Positions 37,759 to 47,144 of a stretch of DNA of 64,000 nucleotides are shown here, piece after piece. How positions within the stretch are numbered: the first letter of the stretch is position 1; the number at the start of each line of letters is the position of its first letter. The stretch covers positions 124,001 through 188,000 of the forward strand of contig NZ_QJKB01000004.1 of the NCBI RefSeq assembly GCF_003201815.1, written 5' to 3'. The notes below the pieces were generated by a model. The model did no database searches and had not been told where the DNA came from. It saw only the letters and a list, made by a program, of their open reading frames with translations. The position numbers were made by a program, and so were the translations under genes. The stretch is from Undibacterium pigrum (GTDB lineage Bacteria > Pseudomonadota > Gammaproteobacteria > Burkholderiales > Burkholderiaceae_D).

Positions 37759-37992
37759 AAAATACCAGATCACATGCATTTGAATTCCGTTTTATGTGCT
37801 CATAAATTATTAGGTGTTTCATTGTTTTTTGCTTGACCAGTAAGGGTGATTTTCTGGAACAAAGTGCGTTAAAAAGTGTCATAGTTCGCAATGTGTATAA
37901 GCCAATTTTCTGCAGGTGGAAGGAAAATAATTACTTTTGCAGATGACACATAAACGGCCTTGTTGACAATCCTGAATCTCAAGAGTAACGAT

Positions 37993-39447
37993 ATGAAGAC
38001 ACCCAATTTTTTGGTACTTGCTGGCTTTTTTCTGTTGCCAGCTTTAAGCAATGCGACAAGCAACAACACTCCAAAATCCACAGCAATTTCCTGGTCTCAG
38101 GCTGCACTGGCTGATCTGCAAGGTGTACGCGATACGCTGGAAGCAAATCACCCAGGGCCAGTCGATGTACAAAACCCTGGTTTTAAATTGTGGCTGAAAC
38201 AAGGGTTTGAAAAAGCCAGGACGCGGGCTCGAAATGCTCAAAGTTTTGAAGATTACAGACGGGTCTTGCAGTTTTACACAAACGGATTTCGTGATGGTCA
38301 TATTTCGGTCAGTTATGATCTGGAATCCACCTCGCTACGCTGGCCACAATTTCTGGTAGGTGGAAACCCGGCAAGAGTGACCGTTGCTGACGACAGCCAG
38401 CGTGCACTGAAAGATGCTCAATTGCTTGATTGCGATGGCAAGAATGTGGACCAACTGCTGCAGGAATTTGTTGATCCTTATTATTGGAACCGGGACATCC
38501 CGCATCAGCGTCATATGCATTTGCCGCAACTGATGTTGTGGGCGGGGCGGGCGCAAGCACCTATCACATCCTGTCGCTTTGAGTCTGCTGATAAATCTGT
38601 GCGGAATGTAAGTTTGAAATGGACAAACCTGGATACAAGCAGGCGCGGTGAATTGTTGAAGCAGGCTGCCGGAGATGTGCTTCCCGAGATGGGTATTCGG
38701 CGTGTGCAGGATACCTGGTTCGTCTCTATTCCAAGTTTTGACGATAGCGGTGCAGCGGCATTGGCACGACTGCAATCGATGGTGGCTGCACTCAAGGCGC
38801 ATCGGGAAGAACTGCATAAAGCGCCGCTTGTAGTGATAGATGTACGTGGCAATCACGGTGGCAATAGTAGCTGGGCAGAGCAAATGCTGGCCATCCTGTT
38901 TAGCCAGGAAGCTGTCGATCATATAGGCTCGTATTTTGATGAAACTACCGACTGGCGCGTGTCAGCCGGAAATTTGCAGGCACTGCAAAAAGAAGCTGCA
39001 CGCATGCGCGCTGCTGGCTTGACTGAGGCCGCACAATATCGCCAGGCCGTGGCAGATGATATGAAGACTGCCCTGCACAATAAACAGCTTTTACTGCATA
39101 CAGCTTTTCCGCCGACTCCTGCCAATGGCACTCTGGCTGCCTCGCCTTTCCTGGGCAAAGTGTATTTCCTGACAGACCAGCATTGTTTCAGCGCCTGTCT
39201 GGATTTTGCAGACCTGGCGCGTCGCCTGCCAGGTGTTAAACATATAGGCTTGCCCACGGCGGCTGATGCCGTGTATATCGATAATACCGGTAGCATGTTG
39301 CCGACTGGTATAGCGCGTCTTTCTTATTCACTCAAAGTCTATCGCAAGCGTGTACGCGGGAACAACGAATGGTATGATCCATCCTTGCGCTGGCCCGGCG
39401 GTGTAATGAGTGATGATGCCATAGTCAATTGGATACATGGCATGTGA
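37993..39447 (+). CDS. S41-like (tail-specific protease family) exported protein
   Basis: A 484-residue protein. The ATG at 37993 after AAGAG gives a signal peptide ending near ALSNA (an earlier in-frame start is unlikely). The C-terminal half is an S41 peptidase fold, with VVIDVRGNHGGNSSW and VYFLTDQHCFSACLDFADL. The serine S400 falls where the Ctp nucleophile stands. The catalytic lysine of the usual T-x-G-K segment is not seen (GLPTAADAVY has D in place of K), so activity may differ. No PDZ domain is obvious. Periplasmic, single gene. Confidence 0.82.
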   Translation: MKTPNFLVLAGFFLLPALSNATSNNTPKSTAISWSQAALADLQGVRDTLEANHPGPVDVQNPGFKLWLKQGFEKARTRARNAQSFEDYRRVLQFYTNGFRDGHISVSYDLESTSLRWPQFLVGGNPARVTVADDSQRALKDAQLLDCDGKNVDQLLQEFVDPYYWNRDIPHQRHMHLPQLMLWAGRAQAPITSCRFESADKSVRNVSLKWTNLDTSRRGELLKQAAGDVLPEMGIRRVQDTWFVSIPSFDDSGAAALARLQSMVAALKAHREELHKAPLVVIDVRGNHGGNSSWAEQMLAILFSQEAVDHIGSYFDETTDWRVSAGNLQALQKEAARMRAAGLTEAAQYRQAVADDMKTALHNKQLLLHTAFPPTPANGTLAASPFLGKVYFLTDQHCFSACLDFADLARRLPGVKHIGLPTAADAVYIDNTGSMLPTGIARLSYSLKVYRKRVRGNNEWYDPSLRWPGGVMSDDAIVNWIHGM

Positions 39448-39542
39448 AGCAGGTAACTGACTTGCCCTTTGCTTCATGGTTTTCATCATGCGGCCCCAGC
39501 ATTTGATTATTCGGTATTTGAATAAAGAGTTGGAGATCATGC

Positions 39543-40928
39543 ATGCAAAACTTGGATAACAAGGGCAGTATTGCAGCCCTGCCCAGCGGGCATGGCGCAC
39601 GCTGGTGGAAATCATTCGGCCCACAGATTGTCATCGGCCTTGTGGCTGGTGTAGTGGTGGGTTTGATCGCCAGGCAAATGGGTACGCAGGGGTCGGAGGC
39701 AAACTGGCTGCAAGTTGCCTTGAGTGCTATCGGCAATGCCTATGTCAGCTTGTTGAAGTTGATGATCCCGCCTCTGATACTGACTGCGGTAGTCAGCAGC
39801 ATCGCCAATCTGCGACGCTTGCAAAATGCGGCGCAACTGGCAACGCAGACCTTGATCTGGTTTGCCATTACCGCATTCATTGCTGTTGCCATCGGCCTGA
39901 CTATCGGTTTGCTGGCTAACCCGGGTGCTGGTGCTTTAGTCGATGCTGCCAAGGCAGGTGCGCCATCCCGAACTGGGTCCTGGTGGGCTTTTTTGAATCA
40001 ACTGATACCGGGCAATATCCTCGGCATGACAGCCAGCAGTTCTGTAAAGCAGGTAGGTGAGCGCACAGTCGCCAGTACCCAGCTGGGTTTTAATGTCTTG
40101 CAATTGCTGGTGATAGCCATCGCGGTTGGCATTGCTGCACTCAAGGTGGGTGAACGTGCCGAACCACTGCTGCGCTTTACTGATGCGGTTGGTGCCGTGG
40201 TACAAAAAATCCTGTGGTGGATCATACGCCTGGCGCCTATAGGTACTCTGGCTTTGCTGGGTGACGCGGTGGCAAGTTATGGTTGGGATGCCCTGGGTTC
40301 GCTGGCGAGTTTCAGTGCATCTATTTATGTGGGTTTGTTGCTGGTGCTGTTTGTGGTGTATCCACTGCTCGTCAAAATGCATGGGCTGTCTGTGCGCCAG
40401 TATTTCAGTGGCGTCTGGCCAGCGGTGCAACTGGGTTTCGTCTCGCGCTCATCCATGGGCACCATGCCATTGACTGAGCGTGTTACCGAGCGTTATCTGG
40501 GTGTGCCGCGTGAATATGCAGCATTTGCCGTGCCTCTGGGGGCAACGACCAAGATGGATGGTTGTGCTTCGATTTACCCGGCAATCGCGGCGATTTTTAT
40601 TGCGCAATTCTATGGCTTGCATCTGGATGTTACGCAACTGGGTTTGATTGCCCTGGTTTCTGTGCTTGGCTCTACTGCAACCGCGGGCACTACCGGTGCC
40701 ACGGTCATGCTGACACTGACCTTGTCTACCGTAGGTTTGCCGCTGGAAGGCGTGGGCCTGTTGCTGGCAGTTGAGCCCATTATCGATATGGGGCGTACTG
40801 CAGTCAATGTCGCAGGACAGGCACTGGTGCCAACCATTGTTGCCAAGCGTCTGGGTTTGTTGAATCTGGAACTCTATAATGCAAAACGTACTGCAGAGGC
40901 GCTGGAAGCAGAGTTGCCAGCGCATTGA
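39543..40928 (+). CDS. Dicarboxylate/amino acid:cation symporter (DctA/GltP family)
   Basis: A 461-residue inner-membrane transporter of the DAACS (glutamate/aspartate/dicarboxylate) family with about eight helices and two hairpins. The re-entrant serine-rich loop SRSSMGTMPLTERV, the segment KMDGCASIYPAIAAIF and the last-core motif PIIDMGRTAVNVAGQ are present. These provide substrate and sodium/proton sites. The ATG is preceded by GGAG. The substrate (C4-dicarboxylate or acidic amino acid) cannot be decided. No regulator is adjacent. The 281-base gap after it contains only an imperfect inverted repeat. Confidence 0.93.
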   Translation: MQNLDNKGSIAALPSGHGARWWKSFGPQIVIGLVAGVVVGLIARQMGTQGSEANWLQVALSAIGNAYVSLLKLMIPPLILTAVVSSIANLRRLQNAAQLATQTLIWFAITAFIAVAIGLTIGLLANPGAGALVDAAKAGAPSRTGSWWAFLNQLIPGNILGMTASSSVKQVGERTVASTQLGFNVLQLLVIAIAVGIAALKVGERAEPLLRFTDAVGAVVQKILWWIIRLAPIGTLALLGDAVASYGWDALGSLASFSASIYVGLLLVLFVVYPLLVKMHGLSVRQYFSGVWPAVQLGFVSRSSMGTMPLTERVTERYLGVPREYAAFAVPLGATTKMDGCASIYPAIAAIFIAQFYGLHLDVTQLGLIALVSVLGSTATAGTTGATVMLTLTLSTVGLPLEGVGLLLAVEPIIDMGRTAVNVAGQALVPTIVAKRLGLLNLELYNAKRTAEALEAELPAH

Positions 40929-41209
40929 GCATTGCTGACGAGATGAGAAAAATTCCGGTAACGCATATGGAATATGATTGTGTTACCTGAAAATGATGGA
41001 TTTGATATGTCAGAGCCATAAGATTTTTGACAGAAATTAACAAGCTGCATCTGTGCCGCAACACTCTCCCAAGTCTCGCTTGTAAGTCCTTGATTATTGT
41101 TGAATACTGAGATGGCGCTGCTTGCGCAATCGCTGTTCTTTGTATTCGCATGCACCGCTTATTTCTCAGATGATTTTCCAGATCATTAGCCAGACTCAAC
41201 CAGAAAGCT

Positions 41210-41905
41210 GTGTTTGTGCGCGCATGTTTTTTACTGCTACTGTTTTGTATTTGCGCTGTTGGGCATACTCGCGAGCAGGTATTGCACCAGGAAACATTGC
41301 GTTTTACATCCTCTCTTAGTGATGCCAGCGAAGTCTTTGCTGACAGCAAGGCATTGCTGGACAAGCTATGTCAAAAAAATGGCTTGATATGCAAGCTGAC
41401 AGCTTATCCACCCGGGCGTGCATTGCGCATGTTGCAAGAGAGTGAAAGCGTGGGTGAAATGCCGCGTTTTGAAGAATTCCAGCAAATGGCACCGACAGCA
41501 ATACGGGTGCCAACACCTTTGGGACAATTGAGTTTCAGCGTACTTAGCCATGACAAGAATCTCACCGTAAAGTCCATGAGTGATCTGAGCAAGCACAAAG
41601 TATTTTATGTGCGTGGCAATGCTGTTATCGCTGCACACAAGGAAATGGAACACCTGATACCAGTTGCCTCCGAAGCTGATTGCGCTTTTATGGTCTTGAG
41701 AAAACATGGCGATGCTTGCATCATGACCAAATCCCTGGCGCTGAAGATTATGGAAAATAGCAAGCTGGCACCGGACAGTTATCTCTTGCAAGACCTGTTT
41801 TTCAAGCCCATCTACCTCTATCTGTCACCCCGCTACAAATTCTTGCTTGAACAGTTTGATCAAAGCATCAGGCAACTGCGGGCAGAAGAAAAAATCGCAC
41901 AGTAA
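41210..41905 (+). CDS. Short solute-binding-like exported protein
   Basis: A 231-residue protein resembling the periplasmic amino-acid-binding (PBP2) fold of transporter substrate-binding domains. The start is a GTG. A hydrophobic signal segment (ACFLLLLFCICAVG) is followed by LRFTSSLSD and the typical RALRMLQ. No transporter genes are adjacent. Such stand-alone proteins may be sensors. A second GTG two codons later is equally possible as the start. Confidence 0.7.
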   Translation: MFVRACFLLLLFCICAVGHTREQVLHQETLRFTSSLSDASEVFADSKALLDKLCQKNGLICKLTAYPPGRALRMLQESESVGEMPRFEEFQQMAPTAIRVPTPLGQLSFSVLSHDKNLTVKSMSDLSKHKVFYVRGNAVIAAHKEMEHLIPVASEADCAFMVLRKHGDACIMTKSLALKIMENSKLAPDSYLLQDLFFKPIYLYLSPRYKFLLEQFDQSIRQLRAEEKIAQ

Positions 41906-42129
41906 ATTAAATTTCCACATAAAAGTGTTTATCTACATTTACGCTTGCGATATATTTGCCAGCATGTCTGCTGGCCCTGATCTATGTAAGCAGCATTTTG
42001 TTGATGACGTAGCCTGGTATGCTTTAAAGACATACATATTCTAAATTGTTGGTATCAGCGAACTGGTTGAAAAACGCTCGTTTCGCCAATGTGCACTGGC
42101 GACCACAAATAAAATCAAGGAGACTCTGG

Positions 42130-42633
42130 ATGTCTGAAGTAAATACAGAAGTAACTACGGAAGTAACAACGGAAGAAAACAAATTCGATCTGGTGCTTGA
42201 ACGTACAGTCGATATCCCGCCTTCATTGGTGTGGGCTGCCTGGACTACGCCCGCACATTTGCTGGAATGGTTTACGCCTGCGCCATGGAAAACCGTCGAT
42301 TGCGAAATTGACTTGCGACCGGGTGGTATCTTCCGTAGCGTCATGCGCTCACCTGAGGGTGTGGATCATGATAATACGGGTTGCTTCCTAGAAGTCGTGC
42401 AGGGCAAAAAACTGGTGTTCACCGATGCCCTGGGACCAGATTTTCGTCCCACGGGCAACTCTTTCATGACTGCCACTGTTACATTTGAGGCGCACGAAGT
42501 TGGGACAAAATACAAGGCTGTGGTCATGCATAAAAATGCTGAAGACATGCAAAAGCATAAGGACATGGGATTCCATCAGGGCTGGGGGGCGGCGCTGGAT
42601 CAACTGGTTGCCCATATGAAGAAACTCAATTAA
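42130..42633 (+). CDS. AHSA1-type SRPBCC domain protein
   Basis: A 167-residue SRPBCC-fold protein of the AHSA1 (activator of Hsp90 ATPase-like) group. The ATG follows AGGAG. A short repeated EVTTEVTTE stretch precedes the domain, whose hallmarks are ERTVDIPPSLVWAAWTTPAHLLEWF and DLRPGGIFRSVM, with an F-x(n)-GW-x4-L-x-L-like end (HQGWGAALDQL). These proteins form a hydrophobic pocket; the ligand is unknown. The racemase-like gene starts 13 bases later, so the two form an operon. Confidence 0.9.
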   Translation: MSEVNTEVTTEVTTEENKFDLVLERTVDIPPSLVWAAWTTPAHLLEWFTPAPWKTVDCEIDLRPGGIFRSVMRSPEGVDHDNTGCFLEVVQGKKLVFTDALGPDFRPTGNSFMTATVTFEAHEVGTKYKAVVMHKNAEDMQKHKDMGFHQGWGAALDQLVAHMKKLN

Positions 42634-42646
42634 ATCGCAGGCCCCT

Positions 42647-43315
42647 ATGCTGCACGAACTTGCTTTCCTGCATACATCTGCAGTACACATTCCTACTTTT
42701 GAGGCCCTGGTGCAAGAACTGGCACCGGGTCTCAAAATGCATCATCATGTTGATGCATCCTTGCTTGCGGCTGCCCAGCAGCTTGGGGTTGCTGATGCGG
42801 GTGTGATAAACGATATACAGGCAGCCATGCAAGCTGCTGCAGCTAGTGGCGCACGTATTGTGGTCTGTACCTGTTCCAGTATTGGCGGTGTGGCTGAGCG
42901 CATGTCTGGAATGGCAGGCTGGCAAGCTGTGAGGATAGATCGCGCCATGGCTGATCGTGCAGTGACGCTGGGGCCACGTATCTTGCTGGTGGCGGCACTA
43001 GAAACTACCTTGCTGCCTACGACTGAACTATTACAGGAATCTGCAACAGCATTGAACAAACCAGTGGCAATCAGCAATCTGTGGGTTGAAGATGCCTGGG
43101 GGTTTTTCCAGCAAGGTGATAGCGAAGCTTACCGGCAGAGCATAGCAAGTGCAGTCAGGCGGGAGTTGCAGAATAATACCGCCATTGATGTCGTCGTATT
43201 GGCGCAGGCATCAATGGCAGCTGTAGCATTGGAACTGCAGGACCTGGACAAGGAGGTCTTGTCCAGTCCCAGACTGGGCGTGGCGCATGCGATCAGACTC
43301 TTGCAGCGTATGTAA
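42647..43315 (+). CDS. Asp/Glu racemase-like family protein
   Basis: A 222-residue protein of the aspartate/glutamate/hydantoin racemase superfamily. One cysteine motif is present (VVCTCSSIGG, C74/C76). The second conserved cysteine of true racemases appears to be replaced by alanine in VVVLAQASMA. It may be a racemase relative with another reaction (for example decarboxylase- or isomerase-like members with one cysteine). It is cotranscribed with the SRPBCC gene. Cytosolic. Confidence 0.7.
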   Translation: MLHELAFLHTSAVHIPTFEALVQELAPGLKMHHHVDASLLAAAQQLGVADAGVINDIQAAMQAAAASGARIVVCTCSSIGGVAERMSGMAGWQAVRIDRAMADRAVTLGPRILLVAALETTLLPTTELLQESATALNKPVAISNLWVEDAWGFFQQGDSEAYRQSIASAVRRELQNNTAIDVVVLAQASMAAVALELQDLDKEVLSSPRLGVAHAIRLLQRM

Positions 43316-43347
43316 TCGCAACATCTGCTGAACCCTGTCGTCTGCCT

Positions 43348-44121
43348 TTAAGCTTGCTGATATATCGCAAATACTGCACCTTGTGGGTCAGCCAGCACGG
43401 CGAAACGACCCGTGTTGGGGATGTCGGTAGGGGCGACGTAGACGGCAGCGCCTAGTGACCGTGCTTTGGCAGCACTGGCATTGCAGTCTTCTACACTGAA
43501 ATAAGCCAGCCAGTGCGAAGGGGCCATGGCACCTGGTGGCAAGTCCATCATGCCACCTATGGGCGTGCCATTGAGCTGCCATTCTGTGTAAGTCATGCCA
43601 CCGTCACTGCCTGTATTGGCTCCCCAGCCAAACAGGGCTTTGTAATAGGCTTCAGCCTTTGCCGTATCACTGCAATTGAGCTGGCCCCAGCAAAATGATC
43701 CCGGCTCGTTTTGTACGCCTACACCAGTATTTTTCCCGGGTTGCCAGATGTTATGGAAAGCACCGGTAGGGTCTTTTAATACTGCCATACGCCCCAGGTC
43801 ATACACGTCAAATGCGGGCATGACAATTTCACCCCCCAGTTCAGCACTGCGCTTTGCTGTTGCTTCGGCATTATCGGTAGACACATAAATTGTCCAGTGG
43901 GGCGGCACGCCCGCTTGTTGCTGGGCATCCAGGGTATATGCTGCTGCGGCATCATTTCCCTCGAGCTGGAAGATGGTATAAAAACTTCCCGGGCCCATCT
44001 CATTATCCTGTGCGGTCCAGCTGAACAGTTCGCCATAAAACGCCTTGGCGGCATTTTGATCACTGGTGCCAAGTTCTACCCAGCAAAACGCGCCGGGTTC
44101 GTGCGAGCTAACGATACTCAT
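43348..44121 (-). CDS. VOC family protein with two glyoxalase-like domains
   Basis: A 257-residue tandem VOC protein. Domain one covers about residues 8-125 (GAFCWVELGTSDQNAAKAFY, WTIYVSTDNAEAT, DPTGAFHNIWQ). Domain two covers about 134-257 (GSFCWGQLNCSDTAKAEAYY, WLAYFSVEDCNAS, DPQGAVFAIYQ). This form is common as an uncharacterised family often annotated as a glyoxalase/bleomycin-resistance protein. The metal ligands are not all typical. It converges on the racemase-like gene. Confidence 0.88.
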   Translation of the reverse strand: MSIVSSHEPGAFCWVELGTSDQNAAKAFYGELFSWTAQDNEMGPGSFYTIFQLEGNDAAAAYTLDAQQQAGVPPHWTIYVSTDNAEATAKRSAELGGEIVMPAFDVYDLGRMAVLKDPTGAFHNIWQPGKNTGVGVQNEPGSFCWGQLNCSDTAKAEAYYKALFGWGANTGSDGGMTYTEWQLNGTPIGGMMDLPPGAMAPSHWLAYFSVEDCNASAAKARSLGAAVYVAPTDIPNTGRFAVLADPQGAVFAIYQQA

Positions 44122-44343
44122 GCTGATATCTCCTTCAATTTTTTGTGGAAAGTGTGATCAAACAAGTTCAGAAATAGCGGTGCAGCTTTGGAATTATAAG
44201 TCGTCGTTGAGGAATTGAAATGAGAATCTATGTGTATTCATGCAAGTTCTGCGCTTGATAAAACTTAATGTTATGCTATCGCCTATTATTTGTTGCCTTT
44301 TGGTAATTCACTGGCATTCAGACGCCACCGACACTGTTCATTC

Positions 44344-44994
44344 ATGCCTTATAAAAAAGCACTGCTTACTCTATTCATTCTGATGACTTTTACTGCCTGC
44401 CACTCGGGCGACAAATCTGTCACCAGTCAGTCAACCCAGCAAGACTTTACCCCCGCATTGAACAAGACCAATCTGAGTGAAATTGAGAACTACAGCATGC
44501 TCAGCATGCAAGATGACTGGAAGCTTGTGACCTGGTCCAGCAAGCCATCAGGCGAACCGGGTAATAAAAACAAGGCATGGATTTTCAGCACTGTCAGCAT
44601 TCTTAAAAAAGAAAATCAGGCCTGGCGAGTCGTATCACAAAAGCAGTTTGACGATAGCTATAATCCACGCCTGCAATTGCATACTGAATTTACCATTGCA
44701 GGCAAACCGGTATTCATAGCCAGGATACAGCGAGGCGCAGCTTATGAAGAAATGCAAGTGTATGGCATGCAACAAAATGAATACAAGCTCCTGCAGACCC
44801 TGGTGGCCGGGGCATTTGAGTGGACTTACGATGCCGTGAAAAATAAAAAAGCACTGCTGGCCTTGTCTGCAAATCCTGGAGAGCAAGCCGGTCTTTATCA
44901 ATGGAATGGCCAGCAATTCATGCTGATTGAAGCCGCCGACACCACAGATACTGCGGATGCCGCTAAAAAATCTGCCGACTATGTCGTGGATTAA
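44344..44994 (+). CDS. Lipoprotein of unknown function
   Basis: A 216-residue lipoprotein. The ATG at 44344 gives the signal MPYKKALLTLFILMTFTAC with lipobox F-T-A-C and C19; a longer in-frame open stretch upstream (from 44290) has no better start. The mature part is soluble and hydrophilic, with no recognised domain. It contains two tryptophan-rich segments near the middle (MQDDWKLVTWSSK, AWRVVSQKQF). The gene for a polysaccharide deacetylase follows by 23 bases, so they may be cotranscribed. Confidence 0.72.
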   Translation: MPYKKALLTLFILMTFTACHSGDKSVTSQSTQQDFTPALNKTNLSEIENYSMLSMQDDWKLVTWSSKPSGEPGNKNKAWIFSTVSILKKENQAWRVVSQKQFDDSYNPRLQLHTEFTIAGKPVFIARIQRGAAYEEMQVYGMQQNEYKLLQTLVAGAFEWTYDAVKNKKALLALSANPGEQAGLYQWNGQQFMLIEAADTTDTADAAKKSADYVVD

Positions 44995-45017
44995 ACCTTA
45001 CCCAGAAAACGAAAAAA

Positions 45018-45959
45018 TTGAACCTCTTTTGTCATTTAACTCGCGCAGCGAGCACTGTATTTTTATCTGCTTTCATATCACTGGCGGCCAATGTCAGCGC
45101 TCAGACGGTAGCCATCACCATTGACGATGGTCCCGATCTGGAACAAACACCAAGATTGAGCCCGGCGCAACGCAATCAGGCCATGTTGAATGCGCTCGCT
45201 AAACATGGTGTGTCGGCAGCACTGTTTGTGACCGCGGACTATGCCGCAAAAGAACCTGCTGGTTATGCGCTGGCAAAGGCATGGGGTGACGCCGGTCATG
45301 CGATTGGCAACCACAGCATGAGTCATCCTGATTTGCATAGCGATAAAGTCAGCCTGGCGCAATATCAGCAAGAAATTCTGGATTGCGACGCTATCATCAG
45401 CACTTTGCCGGGTTACCAGAAATGGTATCGCTATACTTATCTGCGCGAAGGTAATACACCGGAAAAACGCGATGGCATGCGCGATTTTTTAAAACAAAAA
45501 AGTTATCGTAATGCCTATGTCAGTCTCGATACCAGCGACTGGCGTCTGAATGAGAAATTGATAGCCGTCCTCAAGAAAAATCCTGAGGCTGATGTAACAC
45601 CTGTCAAGCTGGCTTACCTGGCTCATATACGCCAGCGTGCCGAAGCCTATCGTGCCTTGTCATGGCAATTGCAGGGACGTGATATTCCCCAAGTCTTGCT
45701 CATGCATCACAATCTGATCAATGCCCTGTGGCTTGATGACGTGCTGGCCCAGTTCAAGATCATGGGCTGGAAGTTTGTGACGCCAGCAGCAGCTTTCAAT
45801 GATCCTGTGTATCAGTTGGCACCTGAGCGTGAAGCGGCTGGGCAGAGTTTGTTGTTATCCATGAGCAGGACGCTGGGTCTGGGCAAGTTTACCGGTTGGG
45901 AGCGCCTGGTGGATGATGGTGATTTTGAGATTGAGGCTTTGAAAAAGCAGGGTTTGTGA
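45018..45959 (+). CDS. Polysaccharide deacetylase (NodB domain), exported
   Basis: A 313-residue protein with a signal peptide ending near residue 28 (VSA|QT). The NodB domain covers about 30-180. D36 and D37 lie in TIDDGPD, and the zinc ligands D37, H99 and H103 in GNHSMSHPDLH are present. The start is a TTG with a poor ribosome site. Three codons before it lies ACG followed by two lysines (ACG AAA AAA TTG), which would be a classic M-K-K start if the ACG were ATG. The C-terminal 130 residues are less typical (LMHHNLINALWLDD fits a metal or substrate site). It likely trims N-acetyl groups of a cell-envelope polysaccharide. Confidence 0.88.
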   Translation: MNLFCHLTRAASTVFLSAFISLAANVSAQTVAITIDDGPDLEQTPRLSPAQRNQAMLNALAKHGVSAALFVTADYAAKEPAGYALAKAWGDAGHAIGNHSMSHPDLHSDKVSLAQYQQEILDCDAIISTLPGYQKWYRYTYLREGNTPEKRDGMRDFLKQKSYRNAYVSLDTSDWRLNEKLIAVLKKNPEADVTPVKLAYLAHIRQRAEAYRALSWQLQGRDIPQVLLMHHNLINALWLDDVLAQFKIMGWKFVTPAAAFNDPVYQLAPEREAAGQSLLLSMSRTLGLGKFTGWERLVDDGDFEIEALKKQGL

Positions 45960-45984
45960 AGTCATCAGGATAAGGCGCAGCAAT

Positions 45985-46992
45985 ATGGCTATCAACATCC
46001 ATTATCAGGACGATACTGGCGACCATGAGCGCGACTACGAGCAATGGCGCGGATTATTGCTGAATGTCAGCAATGCATCCAAGCCAGCTTTGCGTTTGCG
46101 TACCGCGGCGGGCAAGCGCATGCGGCTGGATGCAGGCGATTTGCCTTTATTGTGGGCCGAAATTGATGAGGGCTATTCTGGCGTAAGCGTCTATCGAAAT
46201 TTGCCGCAGCATCAGGAATGGTTGCCAGCCATCAGCTCGGCAGAGGTCCAGCACATTGCATCTGCCGCTTCCGGGTCACAACAAAGATTATGGCTGAAGC
46301 ATTTTGCAAAGGCATTGCGTAATGTAGATATCAGTTGCTTGTCCGACGGTCTGTGGTCGCTTGAATATTGTGATGGCAGCCAGGTATATCATCCTCATTG
46401 GCGTGGCAAATACCGTCTGCGTGACTGGCATCTTGGTGGTGGAGAAGAAGACGTCCAGTTATTGCATGCTCCTGTCGTTTATCTGGACTGGTGCATGTCG
46501 GGCAATGGACAGGTATTGAACGTATTTGCTGCTCAGCACAAGGATAGCGGTCGTGTCAAATGGTGGCGCAAGCTGGCACGTGCCGGGCAATTGCCACCCA
46601 TCCTGGTCTGGTATATCCATGGCTTGAATGCTTATCTAATACTCGATGGGCATGACAGATTACAAGCCAGCTTGCTGGAAGGCGTGCGCCCCGGCTTTGC
46701 TGTGCTTACTTCATTTTATGAAGTTGCTGTGCAAGGAGACCCCAGGCGGGAACAGGCTATCCTGCGTCAGGTGAATCTGGTTGCTGAGCGCATTGCTCAG
46801 GGTATACATATCAATCCGGACAGTTTTGCTGGTATGCAAAAACTGTTGGCCCAGGCTTTTGACCATAGGCCCATGCGTCGTTTCATTACCCGCAGTACAG
46901 CGAATTTGCAGCCACAAGTGTGGCAAGACGAGGTTTCTGCATTCATGCACGGGAAAGGGAAGCCGGAAGCTTTTTATGTGGAAGGATTATGA
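45985..46992 (+). CDS. Protein of unknown function with a ParB/Srx-like segment
   Basis: A 335-residue cytosolic protein that I do not recognise. The N-terminal half is rich in tryptophan and histidine. The stretch around residues 205-240 (PPILVWYIHGLNAYLILDGH then DRLQASLLEG) resembles the ParB N-terminal/sulfiredoxin motif, in which an (I/L)-x-D-G-x-(H/x)-R loop binds nucleotide. It has no C-terminal HTH. It lies 25 bases after the deacetylase gene and could belong to the same unit. Confidence 0.6.
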   Translation: MAINIHYQDDTGDHERDYEQWRGLLLNVSNASKPALRLRTAAGKRMRLDAGDLPLLWAEIDEGYSGVSVYRNLPQHQEWLPAISSAEVQHIASAASGSQQRLWLKHFAKALRNVDISCLSDGLWSLEYCDGSQVYHPHWRGKYRLRDWHLGGGEEDVQLLHAPVVYLDWCMSGNGQVLNVFAAQHKDSGRVKWWRKLARAGQLPPILVWYIHGLNAYLILDGHDRLQASLLEGVRPGFAVLTSFYEVAVQGDPRREQAILRQVNLVAERIAQGIHINPDSFAGMQKLLAQAFDHRPMRRFITRSTANLQPQVWQDEVSAFMHGKGKPEAFYVEGL

Positions 46993-47144
46993 TCAGTTAA
47001 TCCATGCTGTTTGTTGTAAAACCCACTAAGATGAAAAAATCTCGCTCATATTCAGGCACAGCCGCTTTAGTATATGATGATCTATAGCGAGAAAATGAGT
47101 TCTGGCATGTGCAAGCGGCTTCCCTGCGGGGATATTGGGCAGAT

